This document shows positions 43,168 through 51,872 of a stretch of DNA of 64,000 bases, one piece after another. The translations under genes were made by a program, and so were the position numbers. This stretch comes from Fangia hongkongensis FSC776 = DSM 21703. GTDB lineage: Bacteria; Pseudomonadota; Gammaproteobacteria; Francisellales; Francisellaceae. The notes below the pieces were generated by a model that was given only the letters and a program-made list of their open reading frames with translations, searched no databases and was not told the origin of the DNA. Every line of letters begins with the position of its first letter. Within the stretch, counting starts at the first letter, position 1. The DNA lies in contig NZ_KB902270.1 of NCBI RefSeq assembly GCF_000379445.1, positions 62,001 to 126,000 on the forward strand. The letters are read 5' to 3'.

Positions 43168-43329
43168 TTATAGTAAATCAACCGCTTTTAATCTCACTGA
43201 TCTTTGATTTTTACTAGTGCAAAAAAAAGGTTCATCATGATAACCTTTAATTTTTCTAACATTAGCAATACCTAACATTTCTACTTGCTTAATCCATAGT
43301 CGTAATTTCCTTTGGACTTAATTAGGAAG
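43168..43329 (-). pseudogene. N-terminal/middle remnant of RelE/HigB-type toxin
   Basis: The minus strand reads KLPN, stop, VQRKLRLWIKQVEMLGIANV, RKIKGYHDEPFF, CTSKNQRSVRLKAVDLL, stop. 'W---VE--GI---RKI-GYHDE...QRS-RL' is a hallmark of RelE/HigB-family toxins. It is cut on the right by the 52-bp repeat and on the left by a stop. It shares its last 15 residues with the remnant at 42316-42503. Confidence 0.6.
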
Positions 43330-43381
43330 TTTATCAAAATGCGCCGTAAAACACCTTCCTTTAGGGAGGGGAGGATGTCAA
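43330..43381 (+). repeat. 52-bp inverted repeat, left copy (IS200/IS605-like end)
   Basis: Exactly repeated, inverted, at 45316-45367. It contains CCTTCC-TTTA-GGGAGG, a hairpin, followed by GGAGGATGTCAA, which resembles the right end of IS200/IS605-type elements. No transposase lies between the copies. Confidence 0.75.
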
Positions 43382-43506
43382 GAAATCATAGAAAATTTAA
43401 AACTAGAGCCCTTGAGAAAGTGTTTTTAAAGTATTCCCTCTCCAACGCACATACCTTAAAACGTGCCCTATATGTGATAAATGTTGCAGCTTAGGAGGGG
43501 AGCCAC

Positions 43507-45177
43507 TTAACTGCAAGCACCAGGTTGAAATTCTATTCGTCTGTTTACATCATCAATATGAGTAGTATTAACAACCACAACATTATTTGTTTCGATTGTT
43601 AATCGTTTTAATGCAAGCACTCCATCATTGGTTAGAAATAATGCATATGTGTATTGTGGATCTTCAATCTGACCGCTGTCTGCACAATATAGAACAAGGT
43701 CATCATCTCTATTGCTATCTTTAACAACTAAATCACCATTATTTAAAAGAGTCAAAGTAGGCAACCAAGGTTCCTGATTAACAAAAGTACCACTCCCCCA
43801 GCGAGCATGGCCAGTCTGCATTATGTAAATTACCGCATTACCATCCCATTGTAATTTAAATTCAAATAATGGACTACCATCAGAGAGTCTTACATAAGTT
43901 TTATCTTCTGGCTCAAGCCTGTTTTTCACAGCGTCTGACATACTGCCACTCATATTACCTGACCAATGAGGTGATGTATTTAAAATCATAACTTCATCGT
44001 CAGGCTTTCCTAAATCTAATGAGCTGAGACTTGCAAGACAAGTATTCAACAAGGCTATTTTGACTGATGCCGTAACACATGGTGTATAATTTCCCATCGT
44101 ATCTGTAGTATCATTAACACACATAGTTCCATTTGTAGATACCGTAGGCATTACAGCCTTCATACAAGAAGATCGTGTATTGCGAGCAAGTGGCGTTTCT
44201 GGTATTTCATTTTCATCATCTTGAGTAAATGATAATATCTTTTGTGTGTCTAAGCGTGTTATATTAAATGACACTTGACGTAAACTTGCACAATTAGCAT
44301 CAACGGGACCCTGATCAACAAATGTGACAGTTTCATTACACCCTGCCTGCACAAACTTTGCATGCGCTTTTTGGTATTCATCTGACAACTTAATATATTC
44401 AATCGTTGCAGCTAGCTTATCAGGATATGTATCTGTATCAGCAACATTATAGTCATGTACATTCAATAGATTTACAATTAACTGATGAGCATACCCATCA
44501 GTAATCAATTCATTTACATCATTCATGTGACTAACAAATCCTGAACCATCTGCCAGCAAAGGAAATGAGCGATTACTACGCAAGTATGTTTTCTTAGGCT
44601 CTAATCGCACATGATAATCAAAATAAGGAGTAAATCCAATAATATCGTCATCTTCATTAGTTAACCCACGGGTTATTATGATAGTTCCAGCCTTTAAAGG
44701 GAAAGGATAAGATATTTTTGATGATGGCGGCATAGTAGGCTCATTAACATTATTATCCGGATCTTCTAATAATGTATTTGGGTTTAAAAGATAATAAGTT
44801 TCTCCATTATATGGATGGATCTCCGCATATGTGATTAACTCATTTTTTGGTCCATAAGTTAAAACCCTAACTGGCAGATAATCATCGCGTTTCAATGTAT
44901 TCCCCGAAGAGTAAATCGTGTTCGCTATCATTTTAAATGTTCTTTCACAATCAAATATATCATGATGATCATCATAACCGTATGACTTACAGTCTTTCAT
45001 GTAGACTTCTCCTTCATTATAGGTTTCAGATGATAATTTTATATGAGCCGAATCAATAGGAAATTTCTGAAGAAAATTACTTGATGAGTATGCTGTCGAA
45101 CATAATGCCAATGGAATCATACTAAAAATGGTTTTTTTCATCAAACGTATAAACTTATTTTTGCAAATATTATTCAT
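43507..45177 (-). CDS. Secreted protein with lectin-like C-terminus, cargo between repeats
   Basis: A 556-residue protein with a signal peptide (KKTIFSMIPLALCSTAYS, about residues 14-31). The large middle part, rich in Asp/Asn/Thr, has several Cys but no recognised domain. The last ~120 residues (WLPTLTLLNNGDLVVKDSN..., YALFLTNDGVLALKRL) have the beta-strand repeats of bulb-type mannose lectins. It is enclosed by the 52-bp inverted repeats and is probably an acquired surface or secreted factor. Confidence 0.65.
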   Translation of the reverse strand: MNNICKNKFIRLMKKTIFSMIPLALCSTAYSSSNFLQKFPIDSAHIKLSSETYNEGEVYMKDCKSYGYDDHHDIFDCERTFKMIANTIYSSGNTLKRDDYLPVRVLTYGPKNELITYAEIHPYNGETYYLLNPNTLLEDPDNNVNEPTMPPSSKISYPFPLKAGTIIITRGLTNEDDDIIGFTPYFDYHVRLEPKKTYLRSNRSFPLLADGSGFVSHMNDVNELITDGYAHQLIVNLLNVHDYNVADTDTYPDKLAATIEYIKLSDEYQKAHAKFVQAGCNETVTFVDQGPVDANCASLRQVSFNITRLDTQKILSFTQDDENEIPETPLARNTRSSCMKAVMPTVSTNGTMCVNDTTDTMGNYTPCVTASVKIALLNTCLASLSSLDLGKPDDEVMILNTSPHWSGNMSGSMSDAVKNRLEPEDKTYVRLSDGSPLFEFKLQWDGNAVIYIMQTGHARWGSGTFVNQEPWLPTLTLLNNGDLVVKDSNRDDDLVLYCADSGQIEDPQYTYALFLTNDGVLALKRLTIETNNVVVVNTTHIDDVNRRIEFQPGACS

Positions 45178-45315
45178 AGGCTATATCCCCATATTTAGAT
45201 TTACCTTAATTGGTATATTTGGATGATAGTCAAGAATCTGATTAAATTCCAGTCTGAGTGAAATTTTTAGGTCTATCGCTATTTAAAAAGTCAACTCGAT
45301 CATCTTGCAATCGCA

Positions 45316-45367
45316 TTGACATCCTCCCCTCCCTAAAGGAAGGTGTTTTACGGCGCATTTTGATAAA
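45316..45367 (-). repeat. 52-bp inverted repeat, right copy
   Basis: The exact reverse complement of 43330-43381. With it, this copy bounds a 2-kb unit holding one secreted-protein gene. After it, on the plus strand, a short frame (45382 on: NGAVISDLEDFLRISPMAWIYI) resembles a Tn3-family transposase end, but weakly. Confidence 0.75.
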
Positions 45368-45381
45368 GCTCTTACGAGAAA

Positions 45382-45480
45382 ATGAAAGCAAATGGTGCCG
45401 TCATTTCTGACCTAGAAGACTTTCTCAGAATATCACCTATGGCATGGATTTATATTACTTTCACTAGTCGCTCTCATTTT
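45382..45480 (+). pseudogene. Possible transposase C-terminal scrap (Tn3-like)
   Basis: Reads KANGAVISDLEDFLRISPMA then WIYITFTSRSHF. The 'L--ISP--W-YI-F' order is like the C-terminus of Tn3-family transposases. It is only about 33 codons and continues antisense into the integrase end. Weak evidence. Confidence 0.3.
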
Positions 45481-45495
45481 AACGATCAATTCTGG

Positions 45496-46638
45496 TTACA
45501 ACAGATCAACTGCTTTCTTTTTATGCTCAGGCGCTAAATGAGCATATATAAGCGTCATTTTAATATCACTGTGCCCCATTAGTTCTCGCACTGTATTTAA
45601 ATCAACGCCGCGCATTATAAGCTTACTAGCAAACGTATGGCGCAAGTCATGAAATCTAAAGTTATCGATGTCGGCTTGTTCTAAGAGTTTTTTGAACCAA
45701 TCACGATTTTTTGTATATGGCTCTTTCGTTCTTGGGTTGGTAAATACATACTTAGATAACTTGTTATCAATTTGGCTTTGTAACGCATCAATGCTTTTTT
45801 GATTCAATGGTACATAACGCATTTTTTGTGCTTTGGTGTTTTCACTTCTGAGTGCTACATATTCTTTGTTTAAATTAATATCCTTAAACTCTAGGCTTAG
45901 AATTTCACCTGATCTCATACCAGTATTAAGTGCTAATGTGATAATGTTTTTATATTGAAAGTAAATATCGTTTACAGCATCTAGTAATCGTTGCTCTTCT
46001 TCTGCAGATAGATATCGCACTATATTGTGCCTATCCTCATGCAATAGTCTAACGCCTTTAATACCATTATACTCAGTAAATCCATTTTCAACGGCAATGT
46101 TTAAAGATGCTTTAAAAGCGGTAATAATGCGATTAATGCGCTTATTAGTAACTCCCCTTTCACTTTGGTAATTGCCAACAAACATATTTAGCTTTTTGTT
46201 ATTAATATGGTCTAGACGCATTTTATGAAAATTTTTAAGCGTATTCTTAAGCATGTTTATGGTTGACTGATCACCTTTCCTATTTTGTTTAAACCAGTTG
46301 AAATAAAACTCATTAAGATACTCTCCAAAAGTACAAATATCTGAATTACCATGTTTGGCATTGTTTTTCTCTCGCTGTATATCTACACCTTGAGATAGCA
46401 AGCCAAATAACCTTATTGCTTCATTCCTAGCCTGAACGAGTGTAATAGATCCATGACGTCCAATAGTATAGCGAACATATTTACCTTGATTATTCCTATA
46501 TCTAATAGCGTAATACTTATCGCCACTTGTGTTTACACGAAGCATTAAGCCCTTGCAATCGCTATCCGTATAATCTATTCTTTTTTCAGGTGGTTCTAGT
46601 CCGTCTATGAATGTTTTAGTAAATTTTAATTTTGGCAT
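45496..46638 (-). CDS. Tyrosine integrase (DUF4102 N-terminus)
   Basis: About 380 residues. N-terminus FIDGLEPPEKRIDYTDSDCKGLMLRV is the P4/prophage-type arm-binding domain. Catalytic residues are visible: Arg in NTGMRSGEIL, His-x-x-Arg in FHDLRHTFAS, His in LMGHSDIKMT and the Tyr in LIYAHL. It lies just inside the tRNA-Gln attachment site, so it integrated this phage there. I took the ATG at 46638; an in-frame start 24 bases earlier adds MLHPIRTP. Confidence 0.92.
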   Translation of the reverse strand: MPKLKFTKTFIDGLEPPEKRIDYTDSDCKGLMLRVNTSGDKYYAIRYRNNQGKYVRYTIGRHGSITLVQARNEAIRLFGLLSQGVDIQREKNNAKHGNSDICTFGEYLNEFYFNWFKQNRKGDQSTINMLKNTLKNFHKMRLDHINNKKLNMFVGNYQSERGVTNKRINRIITAFKASLNIAVENGFTEYNGIKGVRLLHEDRHNIVRYLSAEEEQRLLDAVNDIYFQYKNIITLALNTGMRSGEILSLEFKDINLNKEYVALRSENTKAQKMRYVPLNQKSIDALQSQIDNKLSKYVFTNPRTKEPYTKNRDWFKKLLEQADIDNFRFHDLRHTFASKLIMRGVDLNTVRELMGHSDIKMTLIYAHLAPEHKKKAVDLL

Positions 46639-46764
46639 TGGGGTTCGTATGGGGTGCAGCAAAAAGTTAAAGTATTATCACATAATACAAACTTTTTTAA
46701 AGCAAAGCACTATAAGTAAAGGATTTTATAAAATAGTTAATTGCGATATTTATTATCAAAAGTT

Positions 46765-46809
46765 TTTTGATCCCGTCATGCGCAGGTTCGAATCCTGCCA
46801 GCCCAGCCA
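46765..46809 (+). other. attR: 3' half of tRNA-Gln(TTG), right end of prophage
   Basis: Anticodon loop TTTTGAT (46765-46771), stem CCCGT, variable CATGC, T-arm GCAGG-TTCGAAT-CCTGC, acceptor CAGCCCA, discriminator G, CCA (46807-46809). Spacing matches tRNA-Gln exactly, but the 5' half is missing, so this is the duplicated half-gene left by integration. Host DNA begins after it. Confidence 0.9.
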
Positions 46810-46849
46810 TGTATTTATTTTCACCTTACAGTTAGATCAGTATTGCATC

Positions 46850-47272
46850 CTATTTATTACAACACGCACTACCAACATTTGACTTTCCATACTCTTTGTC
46901 ACGTTCATGTGTATGAAACACTTCCCATTTAATATCTGACGGATCATTAAACCAAGACTTTTTGCTTCTGGCATAACAACAGTGCTCTTCAGCGGGTGAT
47001 GAACCATGAATGCCGGCTTCAGCGCCTTTGCTTGTGATTTTCTCAAAGACCTCTGAATCTGTCACCTCAATACCTAAGTGACTTAAGCCTTTTTGCTTAG
47101 CATTTCCAGATGTCACCGTTTCAATAACAAAGTTAATGGCAGGATCCTCCAGTTTCCATTGCACATAACCCTCTTCTTCTTTTGTTGGTGTTTGCAAAAA
47201 CATGGAGGAATAGAACTGTTTAGATTTTTCAATATCTTCTACACCTAAGCTAATGTGTACACGTTTTGTCAT
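46850..47272 (-). CDS. ArsI/CadI-type VOC metalloenzyme
   Basis: A 140-residue vicinal-oxygen-chelate protein: RVHISLGVEDIEKSKQFYSSMF, LSHLGIEV, EEHCCYARSKKSWFNDPSDIKWEVFHT. The HCCYA...W--DP----WE-F-T order is that of ArsI/CadI-type proteins (C-As lyase or cadmium-induced). The metal ligands (His, His, Glu) and the vicinal Cys pair are present. First host gene after attR. Confidence 0.78.
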   Translation of the reverse strand: MTKRVHISLGVEDIEKSKQFYSSMFLQTPTKEEEGYVQWKLEDPAINFVIETVTSGNAKQKGLSHLGIEVTDSEVFEKITSKGAEAGIHGSSPAEEHCCYARSKKSWFNDPSDIKWEVFHTHERDKEYGKSNVGSACCNK

Positions 47273-47553
47273 GAGATTTCTCCATTTTAGTTATTTCAAT
47301 TGATTCATTTTGCATCATCAATATGGATGCTAAATACAATATACTATGTTTCTAGAATTATAGAAATAATATTTCTGAACTTTTATTGTCTTCATAAAAT
47401 TACACTCACCATTAGCTTGATCAATATGCTTAAATAAACTTCTATCAGGTTTATATTTGAGCTTTACTGATGAAGAAAGGTGAATGGTGTATTGAAAAAC
47501 GCTATAACCGCCTAATGCGGACTTGAGACGGTATCAAACCTCCTCTGAAATGC

Positions 47554-48009
47554 TCAAGCATTTACATTTGCTATATCACTTCGATAAAGTTTTAAATAGA
47601 TGGTATCAAACGCCCAGTTATATACAAATGCATAAATCAAGAAAAACACCACAAAGGCAATATCAACAATAAATGCTTGCAATAAAGTCATATCTAACCA
47701 ATAGGCAATCAATGGAATCGTTGCGATTAATAACCCCAGCTCAAAAAAAAGCGCATGAACAATACGTGTTAAAATCGAACGGTTAAAACGATCCATCTTA
47801 AGAGAGGTCTCAACCGTATCAAATAAATAATTATAAACAAAATTCCATAGCATTGCTGTCAAAGATATAATCAAGCCAAGCGCACCAACTTCCATAATGC
47901 CTTTGTTCAGCACAAACGCAGCAATCGGCGCAAATATAATAACTGCAATCACTTCAAAACCAATCATATGGATGATTCGTACCGGCAAACTAAAGCCATT
48001 TGTTTTCAT
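47554..48009 (-). CDS. PACE-family efflux transporter
   Basis: A 151-residue inner-membrane protein with four helices in two related halves: RIIHMIGFEVIAVIIFAP ... WNFVYNYLFD and RIVHALFFELGLLIATIP ... YAFVYNWAFD. The repeated 'R--H---FE' and 'W-FVYN--FD' motifs define the PACE (chlorhexidine-type) family. Likely exports biocides or polyamines. Confidence 0.9.
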   Translation of the reverse strand: MKTNGFSLPVRIIHMIGFEVIAVIIFAPIAAFVLNKGIMEVGALGLIISLTAMLWNFVYNYLFDTVETSLKMDRFNRSILTRIVHALFFELGLLIATIPLIAYWLDMTLLQAFIVDIAFVVFFLIYAFVYNWAFDTIYLKLYRSDIANVNA

Positions 48010-48245
48010 TTTCTACCTCTTTTTATCCCTGCACACTGCACTTCTTCAATACCTAACATATTCGCTTAAAAGCGAGTTATAAACTAATGCAAAGTATAAC
48101 AACTCCCACTTTGAAAATCTAAGGTACTAAATACCTAATTTGAAATTTCTTTCGCAAAAGTAATCGCAAATAATCCTTTAATTTTTTGAAAATTTAGTTA
48201 TATTTTGTAGCAACTTAGCAAACTAAGCTTTTAGGATAACCTAAC

Positions 48246-49199
48246 ATGTCAGATCTGATGCTTTTTTGTGGTAATGCTTCCAAGGAGCTTACAGAGGAAG
48301 TCTCTCATTTTCTTGGAGTACAACTTGGCCGGGCAACTGTTTCAAGTTTTAGCGATGGTGAAAACCAAATTGAAATTATTGATAATGTCCGCGGACGTGA
48401 TGTATTTATCATTCAATCAACCTGCCCACCCACCAATGACCACATTATGGAGCTGATGTTCTTAACTGATGCACTTCGTAGATCCTCAGCAGGAAGAATT
48501 ACTGCGGTCATCCCTTATTTTGGTTATGCAAGACAAGACAGACGTGTTCGCTCATCGCGTGTACCGATCTCAGCGCGTGTGGTTGCTGATATGTTAACAG
48601 GTGTGGGAATTGATCGCCTTCTCACTGTTGATATTCATGCCGAGCAGATTCAAGGTTTTTTTAACATCCCACTTGATAATGTATATGGAACGCCTATCTT
48701 GTTGGATTATATCCGCTCAAGACGTCTAGACAATCCCATTGTTGTCTCTCCTGATGTTGGCGGTGTTGTACGTGCCAGAGCCATGGCCAAAGCGCTTAAT
48801 ACAGAACTCGCGATTATTGACAAACGACGCCAAAAAGCCAATGAGGCTGAAGTTATGAACATTATTGGAGATATCAAAAATCGTCATTGTTTAATTGTTG
48901 ATGATATTGTTGATACAGCAGGCACCTTATGTAAAGCAGCAAGTGCTCTCGTTGATCACGGTGCAAGTAAAGTTTCTGCTTATTGTGTTCACCCTGTGTT
49001 ATCAGGAAAAGCCATTCAAAATATTGAGGCTTCTATACTTGAAGAGCTTGTTGTTACAAACTCCATTCCACTTCACAATGAGGCAAAAAAGTGTAAAAAA
49101 ATTAAAACACTTTCTCTTGCCCCTATGTTATCAGAAGCCATCAGACGCACAAATAATGAAGAATCTATTAGTTTAATGTTTACTGATTTAAATTTATAA
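48246..49199 (+). CDS. prs: Ribose-phosphate pyrophosphokinase
   Basis: A 317-residue PRPP synthetase. Motifs: [40 protein letters not shown], and the PRPP loop [14 protein letters not shown]. Makes PRPP from ribose-5-phosphate and ATP for nucleotides, His and Trp. Length is normal for bacteria. Confidence 0.96.
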   Translation: MSDLMLFCGNASKELTEEVSHFLGVQLGRATVSSFSDGENQIEIIDNVRGRDVFIIQSTCPPTNDHIMELMFLTDALRRSSAGRITAVIPYFGYARQDRRVRSSRVPISARVVADMLTGVGIDRLLTVDIHAEQIQGFFNIPLDNVYGTPILLDYIRSRRLDNPIVVSPDVGGVVRARAMAKALNTELAIIDKRRQKANEAEVMNIIGDIKNRHCLIVDDIVDTAGTLCKAASALVDHGASKVSAYCVHPVLSGKAIQNIEASILEELVVTNSIPLHNEAKKCKKIKTLSLAPMLSEAIRRTNNEESISLMFTDLNL

Positions 49200-49273
49200 T
49201 TTCCATCTGTTTATTTCCTTGTTACTATAACTTTTCTATGTATTAAAGTTGCTTAATCAAGGAATGCATATTC

Positions 49274-50326
49274 ATGATTTGTATTCAAAATCTAAAAAAG
49301 GAATATATTGGCAAAAACGCTCGTCATATCGCCCTTAATGGTATTAACCTTACCATTGAGGAAGGCGAGATTTTTGGCATTATTGGACGAAGTGGCGCAG
49401 GGAAAAGTACGCTTATTCGCTGTATTAATTTGCTGGAGAACCCTACAGAGGGAAAAATCACCATCAATGGTGATGATTTAACAACAAAATCACCTCATGA
49501 GCTTAGAAAGTTCAGACAAAAAATTGGCATGATCTTTCAGCATTTCAACCTTTTGTCCTCAAGAACTGTCTATGAAAATATTGCTTTCCCGCTTGAGCTT
49601 CAGCATATGCCAAAGGCTCAAATTGATAAAAAAGTCAAAGAGCTTATTTCACTGGTTGGGCTGCAAAACAAAACTCACGCCTACCCAGATGAGCTAAGTG
49701 GCGGACAAAAACAACGTGTTGGCATTGCACGTGCTTTAGCCTCAGATCCTGTTGCACTTTTATGTGATGAGGCAACCTCAGCACTTGACCCTGAGACAAC
49801 TGAGCAAATTCTTGCACTTTTAAAAAAGCTCAATAAAGAGCTGAAATTAACCATTGTTCTTATCACACATGAGATGGATGTTATTCGTAAAATCTGCGAT
49901 AAAGTGGCGATTATAGAGCATGGTGTCATTCAAGAAATTGGCACGGTCACTGAGCTTTTTTTAAATCCTAAAACAGCCATTGCAAAGAGCTTCACTGAAA
50001 GCAGTATGCACTTAAAGCTGCCAGCGGATATACAATCAAAGCTTTACCATGATCCTTATCAACAAGATAATTTAACTCCTGTGATTAAACTTACTTTTTT
50101 GGGGGATGCTATTACAACACCGGTTATTTCAGATTTAAATGCTAAATTTGCAGTGGCTTGTAATATCCTTCAAGCCAATATTGAAAGAATACAGTCTCAA
50201 TCTGTTGGCATCACAATTTGCCACATTCAAGGAGAAAAAGACAAATGGGAAAATGCACTTGAATATTTACATCAACAAAACATTAAAATGGAGGTCATAG
50301 GTTATGCTGCAGTCAATGCTTTCTAA
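49274..50326 (+). CDS. metN: Methionine ABC transporter ATPase
   Basis: A 350-residue ATPase: Walker A GRSGAGKST, signature LSGGQKQR, Walker B VALLCDEATSALD, plus the C-terminal ACT-like (NIL) domain (about 270-345) that senses methionine. It overlaps the metIQ gene by 23 bases. Drives uptake of methionine. Confidence 0.94.
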   Translation: MICIQNLKKEYIGKNARHIALNGINLTIEEGEIFGIIGRSGAGKSTLIRCINLLENPTEGKITINGDDLTTKSPHELRKFRQKIGMIFQHFNLLSSRTVYENIAFPLELQHMPKAQIDKKVKELISLVGLQNKTHAYPDELSGGQKQRVGIARALASDPVALLCDEATSALDPETTEQILALLKKLNKELKLTIVLITHEMDVIRKICDKVAIIEHGVIQEIGTVTELFLNPKTAIAKSFTESSMHLKLPADIQSKLYHDPYQQDNLTPVIKLTFLGDAITTPVISDLNAKFAVACNILQANIERIQSQSVGITICHIQGEKDKWENALEYLHQQNIKMEVIGYAAVNAF

Positions 50327-51761
50327 TTTAGCGATTGCCACATGGCAAACCATTTATATGGTCTTTATTGCAACTGTTATTGCCGTTATAGGTGGCCTTA
50401 TTCTAGGGATTTTATTGTATTTATCTCGCAATAAATCAAACCTTGCCATTAAACTATTTAACCAGATAGTCGGCTTTATTGTTAATGTAACACGCTCAAT
50501 CCCTTATATTATACTGTTGATTCTACTGTATCCAGTAACAAAATTAATTGTCGGCAGCACCATTGGCACCACTGCATCTATTGTCCCTTTAGCGATTGCT
50601 GCCCTTCCCTTTTATGCAAGGCTCGCTGAATCAGCTATCTCAGAGGTAGACAAAGGATTGATTGAAGCGGCAAACGCCATGGGCGCTTCAAAGCTGCAAA
50701 TCATCTTTAAAGTTCTTTTACCTGAGTCTCGTGTACTTTTAGTTGATGCTGCGACATTAACCACAATTGGTCTTATTGGATACTCTGCAATGGCTGGCAT
50801 TGTAGGCGGCGGCGGTCTTGGTGATTTAACCTACTTCCAAGGCTATAATAATGGCAACTACTTCTTGCTCTATGGCGGGGTTATTCTCCTAATTATTCTT
50901 GTTCAGCTTTGCCAATCTTATGGGCAGTTTTTAACCTCTGCTAAAAGGCTCACAAGCGTATGGGTGCTTACTATTCTTCTGGCACTCGGTGTGGTTTCAC
51001 AAGTTGGCTATAACCTTTATAGCGCATCAAAAATCACAAACGCTATTACCGTTGGTTACATGCAAGCACCAGCCCAAGACCAAATCATGGCTGAAGCCGC
51101 TAAAGTTGCAAAGGATAAATATGGATTGAATGTCAAACTTGTCAGCTTTGGTGATTATAATCTGCCTAATCGGGCACTGAGCACAGGCGATATTGATGCG
51201 AATGTATTTCAACATATTCCATTTTTAGAAAATCAGATAAAGCAATTTGGTTATAAGATATCAGAAATTGGCAAAACTTTTATCTACCCTATGGGCGTAT
51301 TCTCAAATAAGATCAAATCGCTTAATGAAATTCAAGTGGGGGATAAAGTTGCCATTCCAAATGATCCGACAAACAGAGGACGCGCGCTTATGATTCTTCA
51401 AGATGCGGGGCTTATAAAATTAAAACCGGGTCTAAGCTGGAAAGCCACTTTAAATGACATTGTTTCTAACCCTTATAAATTACAGATTATTCCTCTGCAA
51501 GCCGATCAAATACCAAATAATCTTGGTAGTGTAACATTGGGTGTCATTACCAATGACTTTTTAGCAAAAGCGCATCTTACCTTAAAACAAGCTTTGTTTG
51601 TTGAACCAAAAGACTCACCTTTTGCAAATATCATTGTAGTTAGAACCAAGGATAAAGAAAATCCACTTCTTCTTAAGTTTGTTAAGGCTTATGAGTCACC
51701 AGAAGTGGCTAAAGTTGCAGATAAAGTCTATCCAGATAATGCAGCAATCCCTGCTTGGTAA
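50304..51761 (+). CDS. metIQ: Fused methionine permease and binding protein (MetI-MetQ)
   Basis: A 485-residue fusion. Residues 1-217 are the MetI permease (five helices, with the coupling motif EAANAMGASKLQIIFKVLLPES). Residues 220-240 form an extra hydrophobic helix, and 245-485 are the MetQ/NlpA binding domain (ITVGYMQAPAQDQIMAEA...ALFVEPKDSPFANIIVVRTKD). The tether would hold the binding protein at the transporter. The same fusion is known from Francisella, the basis for the taxonomic hint. No lipobox is needed because of the fusion. Confidence 0.93.
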   Translation: MLQSMLSNLAIATWQTIYMVFIATVIAVIGGLILGILLYLSRNKSNLAIKLFNQIVGFIVNVTRSIPYIILLILLYPVTKLIVGSTIGTTASIVPLAIAALPFYARLAESAISEVDKGLIEAANAMGASKLQIIFKVLLPESRVLLVDAATLTTIGLIGYSAMAGIVGGGGLGDLTYFQGYNNGNYFLLYGGVILLIILVQLCQSYGQFLTSAKRLTSVWVLTILLALGVVSQVGYNLYSASKITNAITVGYMQAPAQDQIMAEAAKVAKDKYGLNVKLVSFGDYNLPNRALSTGDIDANVFQHIPFLENQIKQFGYKISEIGKTFIYPMGVFSNKIKSLNEIQVGDKVAIPNDPTNRGRALMILQDAGLIKLKPGLSWKATLNDIVSNPYKLQIIPLQADQIPNNLGSVTLGVITNDFLAKAHLTLKQALFVEPKDSPFANIIVVRTKDKENPLLLKFVKAYESPEVAKVADKVYPDNAAIPAW

Positions 51762-51872
51762 TCTTACAAGGGGTGAAATATCACAATAACCAAACCAGCT
51801 AGAAATAGTTATTCTCAATATTAACTTCTTCTATTTCTTGTCTACTATTATATTAAATAGTTGGGAGATTTT

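Noticed and set aside
42452-43232. Direct repeats around higBA as integron attC or target-site duplication
   Set aside because: Both repeats translate into the same part of a RelE-type toxin, so shared toxin ancestry explains them better.
43312-43494. Plus-strand frame of 60 codons crossing the 52-bp repeat
   Set aside because: It is created by the repeat and flanking remnant DNA; composition and position give no sign of a gene.
46740-46809. A full tRNA gene at the junction
   Set aside because: Sequence before the anticodon loop cannot form an acceptor or D-arm, so only the 3' half exists here.
46607-46882. Plus-strand frame over the attachment site
   Set aside because: It runs through the tRNA-Gln half and the host junction, so it cannot be an ancestral gene.
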